Of a stretch of DNA of 64,000 nt, positions 22,314 to 33,993 are shown piece after piece. The stretch's first letter is position 1. Each line of letters begins with the position of its first letter. The notes under the pieces were generated by a model. It was not told the DNA's origin. It searched no databases and saw nothing but the letters and a program-made list of their open reading frames with translations. A program made the translations under genes and the position numbers. Origin of the DNA: Warburgia ugandensis (lineage: Eukaryota > Streptophyta > Magnoliopsida > Canellales > Canellaceae); contig CP141130.1 in assembly GCA_035236585.1 (NCBI GenBank), positions 30,205,501-30,269,500 on the forward strand, read 5' to 3'.

Positions 22314-25192
22314 TGTGACAACTCGGGTTTTCTCATGCATTTTTAAATGCAATATCTAATTCCTAGGGCGGGATGCATCCCTATTTGAAAACCATTTTAT
22401 AAAAACCATGCAATGCAGCGGAAAATCTTTTGTTTTAAACTTATTTTGAAAACCCCGAGTGTCATTTGCTTTCACAACAGCCAAAGTAGTTTTTGAAAAA
22501 CTTTAGAAACCATAAATGTTTTTCCCCAGGTCTATCCAATCACAGCACACAGCCCAACTGTAATTAAATACAAATACATGTCCAAAGGGTAGAGAGTTTA
22601 CTCACATGTGTAGTTGTCTCCTTTGTTTATTCTCTTGCTCGTAGCACTAATATCTCCTGAGGTGTCTTCTATTTGTAAGCGGAACTATCCTGAAAAATGT
22701 TAAGGATAGGGTGAGTATATACTATACTCAGTAGGAGTCTATCACTACTAGTTTTGCAATGCATGCTATGTTTAAAATCATATGCTCTTAAAAACATGTG
22801 CATGTTCGAACAATCACGTTCAATATCGATATTAAAAACCACTGTCAAACCGGAATACTGATGACTTAAAGAATAGCATAATCCAAGTCGAAAGTATCAT
22901 ATATCATAAACATAATGATATGCATAAGATGCTCCACAGAATCCAACTCATGGATATCTGGTATGGTCGACCAACCTCATGTCATGCCATATGCAATGCA
23001 AATAAATCCTCAAACCATAGGGTCCAACTATGCCCACAACCTCGTCATAGTGTGGTCCCCGGGTACCTGAGGACACTCAGTCATAGCCTCAACAGGGCTT
23101 CTGACACGTCAACCCAATGTCGTGACACCAGTGGTAGCCCCATATACCACATGAGTCGACATAGGGTCGTTGGCCTTTTTGGACGTGGTACCACATGAGT
23201 CGGCATAGCGCCCACGAGCTTATCAGCCCAAATCATATCAGATCAAACAAGCAAAAACCTCTTTTTCAAAAACCTGTCCTCTTTGGGTCCCTCACAACTG
23301 CCTACCCAGCGTCTTTTGGGCACTCCAGCGTCTTTTGGTAACCCTCAAGGACATGCAATCTTTCAAGAACTCAATGCTCACAAATCATGCAATATATGCA
23401 TTTGTTTGCAAAACATATCTATGCATAAAGTATATGTAATTATTTGCAAAACATATCTATGCATAATGTATATGCAATTATTTGTAAAACATATCTATGC
23501 ATAAAGCATTTATCATATGTATGCTGAATTAAGTCATGCTAAACAAGTTATATAACTCATACTTAAAACATGCATAAAACAATCATGGCTCTTTTAAAAA
23601 GTCTAGTAGCGATAGAGCACCTACCTCAAAGTCTCCTGGTGTCGCGTCCTTTATCATTCAACCCGTCCCTGGGTCTCATTTATAAACTCCTGAGCATGAA
23701 TGGATACAAGGAGTCCTTATTCATTTTAATCCATTTAGGCATTAGATCGCTATATCTGCCTATTGGGTCCATGGTCCTTGCCTAATTCATTCATCAGGCT
23801 AGATCCTATGGTGTAGATCTACTTTTCAATAGTTAAACTCTGTAATTTATCCTCTAATCCTAACTTTAAAGTCTCATTAGGTCCGCGTGCCCCAATTCCT
23901 AGGACACCCGTATATCCTGGTTGAACTGCGACCACCTTACGTGCGTGCGCGCCCAAAGGCCGTGTTAGGGACCGCGTTTTGCACGCGCACATGCATGCTC
24001 AAGTGACGCGCTATGATGTGCATCATCACACGGACGCACCTTGTAGCATGGCCCGTCTCAGCTCCCAGGGCACCCCGTTCATCCTGGTCGAGCTAGGACC
24101 CGTGGACCATGTCGCACACGTACCCAAAGGCCACACCTGGGACAGTGTTCGCACGTGCACAATCATGCCTAAATGACGCACTATTATGTGCGTCCTAGAT
24201 GACCTCGCGTGAGCACACCTTGGCATAGTCAAAATGTGCCTTGGCTCTCGGGCCGCCCATGCTTCCCAGTCAAGCCTGGACTGTGCCTAGGACGCACCAA
24301 GGCCATGCCCATACACAGTCATGTGCCCTCATGCACAATGGCATGCCTGGGGTCCGTCCATGGGCTCAGTCGGGTGTGCATCATGCATCATGCCCAGGAC
24401 CGTCTCCCTCGTCGGTCCAGTCCTGGGTTCTGAAATTTTCGATCAGAAAATGCTAGGTCTGGCCTGGTTTTTACCTAGGGAAGTGGAAGGGAAGGACAGC
24501 TTACCTGGGCAGCCGGTGATGGCGCTCCCCACGCCTGGTCGTCCTCCGTTCCAGTTCTGAAAATCCCATGCCACTGGAATTTCGTGAAGATGAAACCCCC
24601 ATGCCAAGATCGGAAAGGGAAGAGAGGGGAATGGGGAGAATGGCAATGGCCGGCCTGACTTTGCCTGGCCGTTGCCGGAAAACACAAAGGGATGGGTTTT
24701 GAGACGGGTTTCCGATTTTTCCAGAAACCCCCGTCTCAAAACGACCAAAAAAATCATGTTTTTGGAGAGGGGGAGTTGGGGTTTTTATAGAGGGGTGGAG
24801 GCAGTGCCCCTCAATGGCGGTGCCACCATGGCGGTTGCAGATCCCTCTAGAAAAATTGGGATTTAGGGTTTCTGGAGGGTTCTTGAGGTTGAAGACAACA
24901 GGGGTTGCCATTATCAAAATGGCCCCTTGCATTTTTCATCCTTTTTCGTTTTTCTATTTAATTTTCAGAAATACCCCTATCTTTAAATGGCTGTAACTTC
25001 TTCATACGAACTCCGTTTTGGGTGATTTTTGAGGCGTTGGATTTCATTTTTCAAGTAGAATCTAATGGTACTAAGTTTCCTCACAAATTCATTTGTTTAC
25101 TATTTTAAATAAAGTGAAACATTTAACTTAGTTTATTTCCTATAGAATGTTCAATTTTTGTTAAAAATAGCATAAATTGCTTAGACATTACA
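22314..25192 (-). repeat. 5' LTR of B1
   Basis: A complete LTR of 2879 bp of the B subfamily that has the AACTTAGTTTATTT-side start (shared with B3 and B5). On the minus strand it carries a GC-rich block (about 24500-23880) with a TATA-like stretch at its start, a CAG/GTAAGC donor-like site near 24500, three 38-bp tandem units and the conserved inverted repeats before its end. Open frames in the GC-rich block (24209-24996) run on both strands and are not protein-like. Confidence 0.85.
23400..23512. repeat. Three 38-bp tandem units in the B1 LTR
   Basis: The word GCAAAACATATCTATGCATA (or GTAAAACATATC) starts at 23408, 23446 and 23484. B4 and B6 have two units and B3 one. Confidence 0.9.
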
Positions 25193-25555
25193 AGAGTTTC
25201 ATATGAAGATCAAGTGTGGGCCACCATTTCTCGCACTTGCTCTGTTTTCTTACAATGGATTTAAAATTGAATAAAGAAATTACAAGTTACAATAGTCCCT
25301 CACTACAAGTTCATTCAAAAGGGAGAAACCCCAATCTAAGAAAGCAATAAAATGTGATGAAGTTTTGGCCCACAGGATCACCACCACTCCTTTGCCAAAT
25401 TCCTCTTACACAAAAGAATAAAGAAATGTCTATTTTTGACGAATCAAAAAAATATGCAAAAATCCTACTCTAACACAACCTAAAGCTATGGTTAAGATAA
25501 ATAACTATCTAACACAAATCCATTACAATTCCCGGCAACGTTGCCTAAAACTTGG
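25193..25555 (-). other. Leader and primer-site region of element A
   Basis: On the minus strand, the 5' LTR of A ends ...GCTACA at 25556. The next bases read CCAAGTTTTAGGCAACGTTG followed by CCGGGAATTG. This GCAACGTTGCCGGG phrase resembles the GGCGCCGTTGCCGGGG stretch that follows the 5' LTR in many Athila/Tat elements. The rest of the stretch is leader without a frame, ending at B1. Confidence 0.65.
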
Positions 25556-28015
25556 TGTAGCTTTAAAATCACTCTCAAGTGCATGAATCAAAGTAGTAAT
25601 TACATGCAAGAGAGGTCAATCCTAGGAGGAAGCTCACAAACTTGCAATTGATTGGGCCTTATTTAAAGCATTTATTTTGATTAAACTAGGAATTTAAACA
25701 ACATGGAATAGGAAACATACAATGAATTAGAAACTACAAGTAAAGGAAACTTTCTAAAAGTAAAGATATTCAATAAAATTAGAAAATTTTCTAACTAACA
25801 TGCGTTCAATAACAGAAACTAATTCATAACTAGATTGAATTGAACTAAGCAACTTAAGGAAACTTTTCTAATTTAACATTTTCCTAATTTTAAAATTTTC
25901 TAAAAATGGAACTTTCTAAGACTCAAAAAGGAACCTTTCTATAACTAAAATAAGATGTAAACAACTAATTAAAATTTTCTAAACTTAGATTAATCAACTA
26001 AACAAAGCAAGATTTAAAAGAGGAATCACCCAAGTCACATGCACATGATCCATGGGATGGTGCACATCGTTCATGGGACGAAAATTACTCAAAATTCAAT
26101 GAGAAAAAGCTAACTAACATGTATTCTAATCAAATAACTTAATAAAAAATCTAAAAAGATAAATTATCTCGTAAGGAATTAAGCAAATATGATCAATAAG
26201 GTGCTAGAAGCTAAGCATGAAGGTTGAATGGAAAATTTCAATTTCAAGCACTTGAGAAACTTAAATCAAACCAAGAATCTAAAGTAATTGAACTAGAAAT
26301 TTTTATATAAATTAACACTTAAGATATAAATCAATTTAATACTGAAGATAAACAATAACCATAATCCTCAAATTACTTTATTGATTAAGCAACAAATTAC
26401 ATCCAAAATAATGCACATAATACATAGATTAGAACATGAAAAGTGCACACTCTTCCCACACTTGAAACGTGATACAAATAAATTATCCAACACATTCCAA
26501 TGCTGTCAAACTAAACATAGATGATATATAAGTAAGAGCCAAAAGAAACTCAAGAGAAAAGATGGCTAGAATGACAGGACTAGTTAAGGCAAAAGATGCC
26601 TAAAACTAGTTCCAAAATCAAGTAAAAACATGGAAATCAAGTACTCAGGATACTTTCTTCCCTTGGATGTAATTATAAGAGAATAAATAATTTGGATCTT
26701 TTATAAATAAGCAAGGAAAACTAAGAAAGTGGAAGCAAAGAACTCAAGAAAAGCTAAGAGGAATCATGCATGTGAAATTGGAGCAACAAAATAACAACAA
26801 AACTAACTATGAAAGCAATGAATTAAAATCAAACTAGTAACACGGAATTGAAGTGTAAGATCAAGAGAAAATACTTGAGTATCCAAAGGAAGAATAGCAT
26901 AAGAGAATCCAAAATGCAAAGCTCCAAGAATCACCAAACTAAAGTGCTACTTTCAAGGTTTTCTCACAAAACCTCTTCTTGGAAAAAAATTGTGGAATTC
27001 ATAGGACTAGATGGATAGGTTTCTAATTGAATGAAGTTTATTCTATGAAGTGAAAGTGGATCTAGATCTAGGGTTTCAATGAGGAAAGTTAGCGGAGAGT
27101 GAGGTGGAGGGATGAGGTAAGCAAGATGACATCATGTTAAGGAAGGGTGACTACTGTGTAATTAGAAAGGAAGGAGGTGTCACCTTCTTAGGAAGGTGAC
27201 ATGACCTTCTAAAAACATGGTTTGGATGTGGGGAAAAAAAAAACGGAAATGAAAAAAAGGTGGGAAAGATGAGAAAGCATCTAGGGTTTTGAGGATTTCT
27301 TAGTGTAACATAGAATTAGGAGTTTCCTATTTAGGAAACCACCTAAGATGACAACCAAGCAAGGGTGAGGCATCACTTCTTTTAGGAAGTTGCCTCCCTC
27401 CTTAGCCAAAAATCATGGAACACTAACTGGAGTGGAGAAAAAGGATGGAAAATGGAAATGGAATGTGGGGTTTTCTCTCTTGATTGATCCATCTTAGCAT
27501 AATCATCTTACCTTTTACAAATATCTCTCAAAACCCTTGCAATTATATTTGAAAATCACAATTCTAAACTAGGATAATTTCTTGAATTGATCCTCCAATG
27601 TGTGACACTCCATGTGCAATGGCTCACTTTGGTGGCCCATTCTGTAATGCTCGAGCAATTTACGCTATTTTTAACAAAAATTGGACATTCTATGGGAAAT
27701 AAACTGTGTTAAATGTTTTACTTTATTTAAAATAGTAAATGAAGGAATTTGTGAGGAAACTTGATACCATTATATTCTACTCAAAAAATGATATCCAACC
27801 CCTCAAAGAATGCCAAAAACAGAGTTCGTATGAAGAAGTTATGGCTAATTAAAAATTAGGGGCATTTCTATAATTTAAACTAAAAACGAAAAAGACAGAA
27901 AATGCAAGGGCCATTTTGATAACGGCACCCTGTCTTCTTCTTCCTCTAGACTTCTTCAGAAACCTTGTTTCCAGAGGTTTTTGCCACCGCCATTGGCAGC
28001 ACCGCCATAGCAAGG

Positions 28016-28029
28016 CTATAAAAAGCCCC
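28016..28029 (+). promoter_or_regulatory. TATA-like box in the B3 5' LTR
   Basis: GCTATAAAAAGCCC, conserved in both LTRs of B3 (34352-34365) and at the equivalent place in B5 (55594). It lies ~290 bp before the donor-like CAG/GTAAGC. Confidence 0.55.
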
Positions 28030-28469
28030 ATCTCCCCCCTCTTCAAAACACGATTTTTCTGGCTATTTTGGGACTGGGATTTTTGGAAAAAATCGAAAAC
28101 CCATCTCTAGCTTTCCCTGTACATTCTGGCCAGGCCCGAGTCATCCCTACAGGCCTGCCATTTCCCCTCTCTTCACCTTTCCCCCTTTTTCCTTTGGTCT
28201 CACCGGAGATCTATCTAGTTTCCCCCCTTCTTCGAGTTTTCCAGCTACCAAGGGTTCAGGCAGGCATTAAAGGAAACCTACCAGGCGAGAGGAGTGCCAT
28301 CTCCGGCTGCCCAGGTAAGCTCTCACCTCCCTCTTGCATTTTCTCCTCTGTTTTCTCCTTTTTCCGGCCTAGATCCATGCCGGATCTGGTGGGTTCTGGC
28401 CAGAAATCTGTGAGTTTCTAGGGAAGGAAACTAGATGGGTGAAACTCCCATCCATAGTAACACGTCCCA

Positions 28470-28575
28470 GGGATGCATGGGCATCCCTCGGGTGTGGGCA
28501 TCCTAGGGTGCACAAGCGTCCCTGGAGTGTGGGAGTCCCAGGGTGCACAAGCATCCCAGGGGTGTGTGGGCGCGA
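28470..28575. repeat. GC-rich 35-bp tandem units
   Basis: Units built on GGGTGCACAAGCGTCCC with a GTGTGGG part; GGGTGCACAA starts at 28506 and 28541, and related text precedes and follows. The same array is in the 3' LTR at 34800-34910. Confidence 0.8.
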
Positions 28576-30474
28576 CACGCAACCATGTCGAGCTCCTTGG
28601 GGCGACTGTCACATGCGTGCTGCGCACGGACAGATACCCGACTCGACCGAGACGCACGAGTGTCCCAAGAAATAGGAAGTGCGTGCAACCCTGCCTAAGA
28701 CGCATCCACGCAACGCCATCGAGGACGCACACCCTAGCACGCCATTCAGATGTCCGCACTGCACCATTTGGATAGACACATGTGAGCTAATGTGGTTTAG
28801 GTACAACCAGGGCACACACGCATCCTAGAACCTCTGGCTCAGGGCCCTAATTGACACATCTCTGTCATCCATTAAGGCGTGCACACATCTTGGAAACCAT
28901 GATGCGCGGACCTAATGAGACTAGAAAGTTAGGATCAAAGGAAAATTTACAGAGTTAACCATTGAATAGTAGATCCACATCATAGGATCGAGCCTGACAA
29001 ATGAATTAGGCAAGGACCCATGGACCCTAAAAGGAAAATCTAGTGATCTAATTTCTAAATAGATCAAAATTGATAAGGACTCCTTGTATCCATTCATATC
29101 CAGGAGTTTATAAATGAGATGCAGGGTCGAGTTGAGTGATGAAGGACGCGACTCCAAGAGACTTTGAGGTAGGTGCTCTATCGCTACTAGACTTTTAAAA
29201 AGAGCCCATGATTGTTTTGAGAATGAATGTTTTAAGTATAAGTTATATGACTTGTTTAAGCATGACTTAATGAATTTAGCATGCATATGATAAATACATT
29301 ATGCATAGACATGTTTTACAAACAATTGCATAAATTGCATGATTTGTGGTTATTGAGTTATAAAAAAAAATTGCATGTCCTTGAGGGTTACCAAAAGACA
29401 CTGGAGTGCCCAAAAGATGCTGGGTAGGCAGTTGTGAGTGCCAGGCAGTTGTGAGGGACCCAAAGAGGACAGGTTTTGAAAAAGAGGTTTTCGCTTGTTT
29501 GATCTTATATGATTTGGGCTAATAAGCTCGTGGGCACTATGCCAAGAGGTCTGGGGTGGCCTCCCAGCCTCTACCACTATTAGGTGGAATGGGTACCACG
29601 CCCAAAAAGGGCATGTCCCTGCTTCGACTGCATGTGATACAGGGGGCTACCACTGGTGTCACGGCACTGGGTCAAAGTGTCATATGCCTTGTGGAGGCTA
29701 TGACCCTATGTCCCTAGGTGCCCGAGGACCACACGGCGGCGAGGTCGTGGGCATAGTTGGGCCCTATGGTTTGAGGATTTGGTTGCATTATGCATATGGC
29801 ATGATAGGAGGTTGGTCCACCATACCATATATCCATGAGTTGGGTTCAGTTGAGCATCTTATGCATATCATTATTTTTATGATATATATACATATATGAT
29901 ACTTTCGACTTGGATTATGCGATTCTTTAAGTCATCAATATTCCAATTCGACAATGGTCTTTAATATCGATATTGAACATGAGTGTTCAAACATGCACAT
30001 GTTTTAAAGAGCATATGATTTTAAATATAGCATGCATTGTAAAACTAGTAGTGATAGACTCCTACTGAGTATAGTATATACTCATCCAATCCTTAACATT
30101 TTTCAGGATAGCTCCATTCACGAGTAGAGGACGCCTATGTTAGTGCTACGAGCAAGTAAATCAAAAGGAGACAATCATACATGTAAGTAAACACTCCACC
30201 CTTTGGACATGTATTTGTATTTATTTACAGTTGGACTGTGAGCTGTGATTGGATAGACCTGGGAAGACATTTATGATTTCTGAAATTTTCAAAAACTACT
30301 TTGGTTGTTGTGATAGCAAATGACACTCGGGGTTTTCAAAATGAGTTTAAAACAAAAGATTTTCTACTGCATTGCATGGTTTTCATAAAATGGTTTTCAA
30401 ATAGGGATGCATCCCGCCTTAGGAATTTAGATCTTGCATTTAAAAATGCATGGGAAAACCCGGGCCGTCACAGT

Positions 30475-30486
30475 TGGTATCAGAGC
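30475..30486 (+). other. Primer binding site of B3 (tRNA-Met type)
   Basis: TGGTATCAGAGC starts two bases after the LTR end, in the GTTGGTATCAGAGCCC context common to plant retrotransposons. Confidence 0.9.
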
Positions 30487-33400
30487 CCAGGTTTTGTCCT
30501 TTCACAGCCAGTCCAGCATGTCCAAGGGTCATAGACAATAAAGAAAATCAAGAAGTAGTATAAATAAGAGTAGTAGAGATGACTACTTCTATTTGGAGAT
30601 TACAATATTAATGCTCAAGGAATTTCACCATAAACAAATAGGTGAAAAAGGAGATGGGTCTAGCAAATACTTAGATATTGGATGGCTTAAATCTTATCAA
30701 TAAAGGTTGTTGTGTAGTGGTGCAAACAGGAAAACTCATATATAAATTAGATTATGATGAGAATGATGAATGAGGATGTTAGTGAACTTGTTAGTAGATA
30801 GTTCTGACCTGTAATAGAGTAATCTCACCAAAGGTGAGAAAATCGAAGGACCTATATGGCTATCTTACCATCATAAAGAATATCAGAAAATGAATATATT
30901 ATCAAAAAGGGATATGATATGAGTATGGCAGGGGATGTAAAAGACAGACTTTGAGAAGATTTTGATGATAATCTAAGAGGGATGAGAATGCAAGATGATA
31001 TTAGGAAAGAACTGTGACTCGTACTAGATCACAAAGGTATGGATCCTGAAAGACTTGGCTCAATTTTGGATACCTTAATTGGAGTCTAATGAAGAGTAAG
31101 TGCTATCAAATAATGACAACCTGAGTATGATGGAGCAGGTCAGAAGATGTATACAAGTGACATATTATGTGATTAAGAGAAACATAACACGAATATGATA
31201 GGGAAATGAATTCGACCGAGTTATCAAAAGATTTTGATGATACTAGGGATGATAGATCTGTGATAATAAATTGATCCTAACATGAACTTGTAGGAGAAGT
31301 ATAGCATGACCAAAACGTCAATCCCATTATTAAGACATTGTATGAATTTTATTGAGGCTATAGGCAATTGAGGATTTTAATGATCTTAAGACAGATTAGA
31401 ATTTCTTAGAAGCATTCAGTTTATCATATTTGTTAAGTAAAGGAGTAGATGCAGTATCAATTATATGCAACAAAGCACATGAAGACATTGATCTAAGTAG
31501 ACAAAAATGAGGATTTTGAAGAAAAGAAAGAAAGAGATAGAGATGTAACTACCAGTATTCAATGAATATTGAATATTCAAAAGAAGAAGATCACGACTTT
31601 ATGAAGATACATACAAATCTTTCATCTTGAATCGAGTGGGAAGATAAACCAATCAACTTTGAAGGAATGATGATAGATGAGTTGGTGATCTTATTGTAAA
31701 GAGAGAAAGCATATGGGGTTTAAGACTTTGAGTAGAGTATCAAATTTCAGGAGATGATGCAACAAGAAATTTTCGAAGAGGAATGGTGACCAACTAGAAA
31801 TTTAATTCTACAAATGGTTTGATATCAATTATTACAATTAGATTCTTATTGGATCCATTAGCTTATGGGGAACACCAATGGATATAGTCCATAAAAAGGA
31901 AAATTTGGTAATATCCTACCTTGCCAATAAAGTATATTGAAAAGGGCATTAAGCCGGGACAATGACTTGTCCATTTAGCAAGTAGGGTACCATTAAGGAT
32001 CAAATTGAGGTCTTACTATCATAGATTGGAAGACCAAAAATCTTAAGACCATTATTTAGTCATTACCTTTAAAGTACTTTTGACTAAATAAAGGTATCCC
32101 ACCCTAATTAATCAAGTATGTTAGTATCTATGAGTTAGTAGTCGAAGTTATATACTCAGAGGGATATTACAAGTATTTGGACATGAATTTTACCTAAAAG
32201 AAGTTACTTGTTAGACTAAGTCATTTGAGGGTATGAGGTCAGTTGATTAGGCCACATCATGGAGGATCTACAAGTACAATAAATACAATAACAATTGAGA
32301 CAGAAGCAAAAATAAGGAGTGATCTCTACCAGTGAGATAGATTTTTCCAAACCTGAGTAGATACCATGAAAAACCATATAAATCCTTTGTGGGATTTGAA
32401 AGATCTTTCTTGACTTGGATTGAAAAGAAAGGTAGATAAGTACTGATCACTTTAGAGACCCTTGAGCTTATGATAAAGATATATCTGGAAAGAGATCAAT
32501 AGGTAATCAAATAAAGTCTTTCTATATGTCTACGAAAATGTTCCATGCTTACCTGAGTGTTTTTCAAATTTGATGATTTAACAGCTTCAGCATAACTTGA
32601 TGTAGTAGCTATTGAACGAGAACTGCTATTATAAGCTAAGTATGAGGAGGCACTTGAAGGATAAAATTTGAGGAATTGAGAAAACCACTCCTTATGATGA
32701 TGATACCCCCTGACAATTACGACTGAATGGTTGACGGTAAAGCATTAATAAAAGATTGAACAACATATTGATATAGGGAATAGGAGGAGAAAAGTTGAGG
32801 TGGCCAACACAATATAAGGTGAGATTTGATGTTACATTGCCTTTAGACAAAAAGTTAGTTGTTATGTGCATATACCAAGTACGAAAAATCAATTGAAGGA
32901 ATTTCCTAAGGACTAACCCTACTGGATTGAGTCTAGAACTTTTGGACTAAAAGATTACAAAAAAAACCATGAAGCAAAGAAAGGATAAAGAAGATAATGA
33001 CAAAGGATTCAACCATGACCTAGTAAGGGTACTCGGTTATGAATAACAGACTTTTTGCATAAATGGGAACATTATTGGAAATCCCAATGACAAATTAATG
33101 TGAATAGAGAGATAGGCCTCTAGACGAGAACATTTGACCCATGATGATGAATCGACCATTAACATTTGACATGAGTATGGATAAAATCTTCACAGAGAAA
33201 AGCGTTTAATGAATTCAATACTTATGAAATTGGATATAGAGTTAGGACATTTTACTTTCAATATATATAAGGTCCTTGATGGAAGATGCTACTAATTGGC
33301 TTTCATGATTTTATTTTGAATGTAACTTTGAGGAACCAAGTCACATATGGAAAATGATAGACAGTTGAAATTCGAAGTTAATCAAGGGTTTGGCTATAGA

Positions 33401-33979
33401 GCATATGATACTATGTTAGTTATTGAAGTATCTTAGGAACAAATATAAAAGATAAGAAGCAAAGTTAGACACAATAGAAAGAAGGTAACTTTTTTTGGAC
33501 TCTTACTAATGACATATAACCAACCATTAGGAGGAGATGTGGATGATGAAGAGATCACTAGATGAGAGACAAGAAGAAAAAGGGATTATCCTATGATATT
33601 CAAAATAAAATAGGAGAAATAAGATCATATGATCTCAAAGAAGTATGGAGTAATCTATACATGAATAAAGAAGCATGATCCTACGAGGAGACTATCCTAT
33701 ACATGATGAGAAAAGTATAGGAATCTAAGGATTTCGAGATAGATGAATTACAGCTAGAAACCAGTATTATTAAACTGGCACGTATGGGAGTATGCATCAG
33801 AGTATGCAGCGAAAGCGGTCCTTATAGGTAAGGCCTTGTAGAAGGAACAATAAAAATGATAAATTAAGGTTGAGCCTAGATTTGATTCCTACGGGGAGAA
33901 TGCATTCACCAAGAAGTTATCTAAGAGACAAAATACCTTGAAGATGATAATTTATGGAATTTTGAGGACGAAATTCTTT

Positions 33980-33993
33980 TAAGGGGGTAATAA
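33980..33993 (+). other. Polypurine tract of B3
   Basis: TAAGGGGGTAATAA directly before the TGTAATG start of the 3' LTR. Confidence 0.8.

Larger units (their letters stand above)
19462..25192 (-). mobile_element. B1: LTR retrotransposon with a large internal deletion
   Basis: On the minus strand it starts TGTAATGTCTAAGC at 25192 and ends ...GTCACA at 19462. A complete LTR (25192-22314) is followed by a tRNA-Met-type primer site, a short internal part, and only the last ~440 bp of the second LTR. Comparison with B3 shows that the internal part stops at the point matching ~32840 of B3 and resumes in the 3' LTR at the point matching ~36370, so about 3.5 kb is missing. The flanks are GGGGT at 19457-19461 and AGAGT at 25193-25197, perhaps a decayed target duplication. 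It sits inside element A. No coding capacity is seen. Confidence 0.8.
27643..30472 (+). repeat. 5' LTR of B3
   Basis: 2830 bp, starting TGTAATGCTCGAGC and ending CCGTCACA. It holds a TATA-like GCTATAAAAAGCCC (28016-28029), a CAG/GTAAGC site at 28312, the GC-rich 35-bp tandem units (28470-28575) and the inverted repeats near 30065 and 30105. Confidence 0.9.
30473..33993 (+). other. Internal region of B3
   Basis: 3.5 kb between the LTRs, AT-rich, with only short open frames on either strand. The B1 interior matches its first 2.4 kb. I could not recognise Gag, protease, reverse transcriptase, RNase H or integrase. It may be a strongly decayed coding region or a non-coding passenger. Confidence 0.7.

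Noticed and set aside
24209-24996. Cluster of 60-143-codon frames on both strands
   Set aside because: Same GC-rich LTR block, in B1. No protein-like pattern and no conservation of frame between copies.
28068-28815. Frames of 61-117 codons in the B3 LTRs, with counterparts at 34268-35125
   Set aside because: They are repeated only because the LTR is repeated; frames shift between the two LTRs.
30301-30534. 77-codon frame across the LTR end and primer site of B3, with a near-copy at 36606
   Set aside because: The shared part is LTR sequence and the frame runs through the primer site. It is a by-product of LTR conservation.
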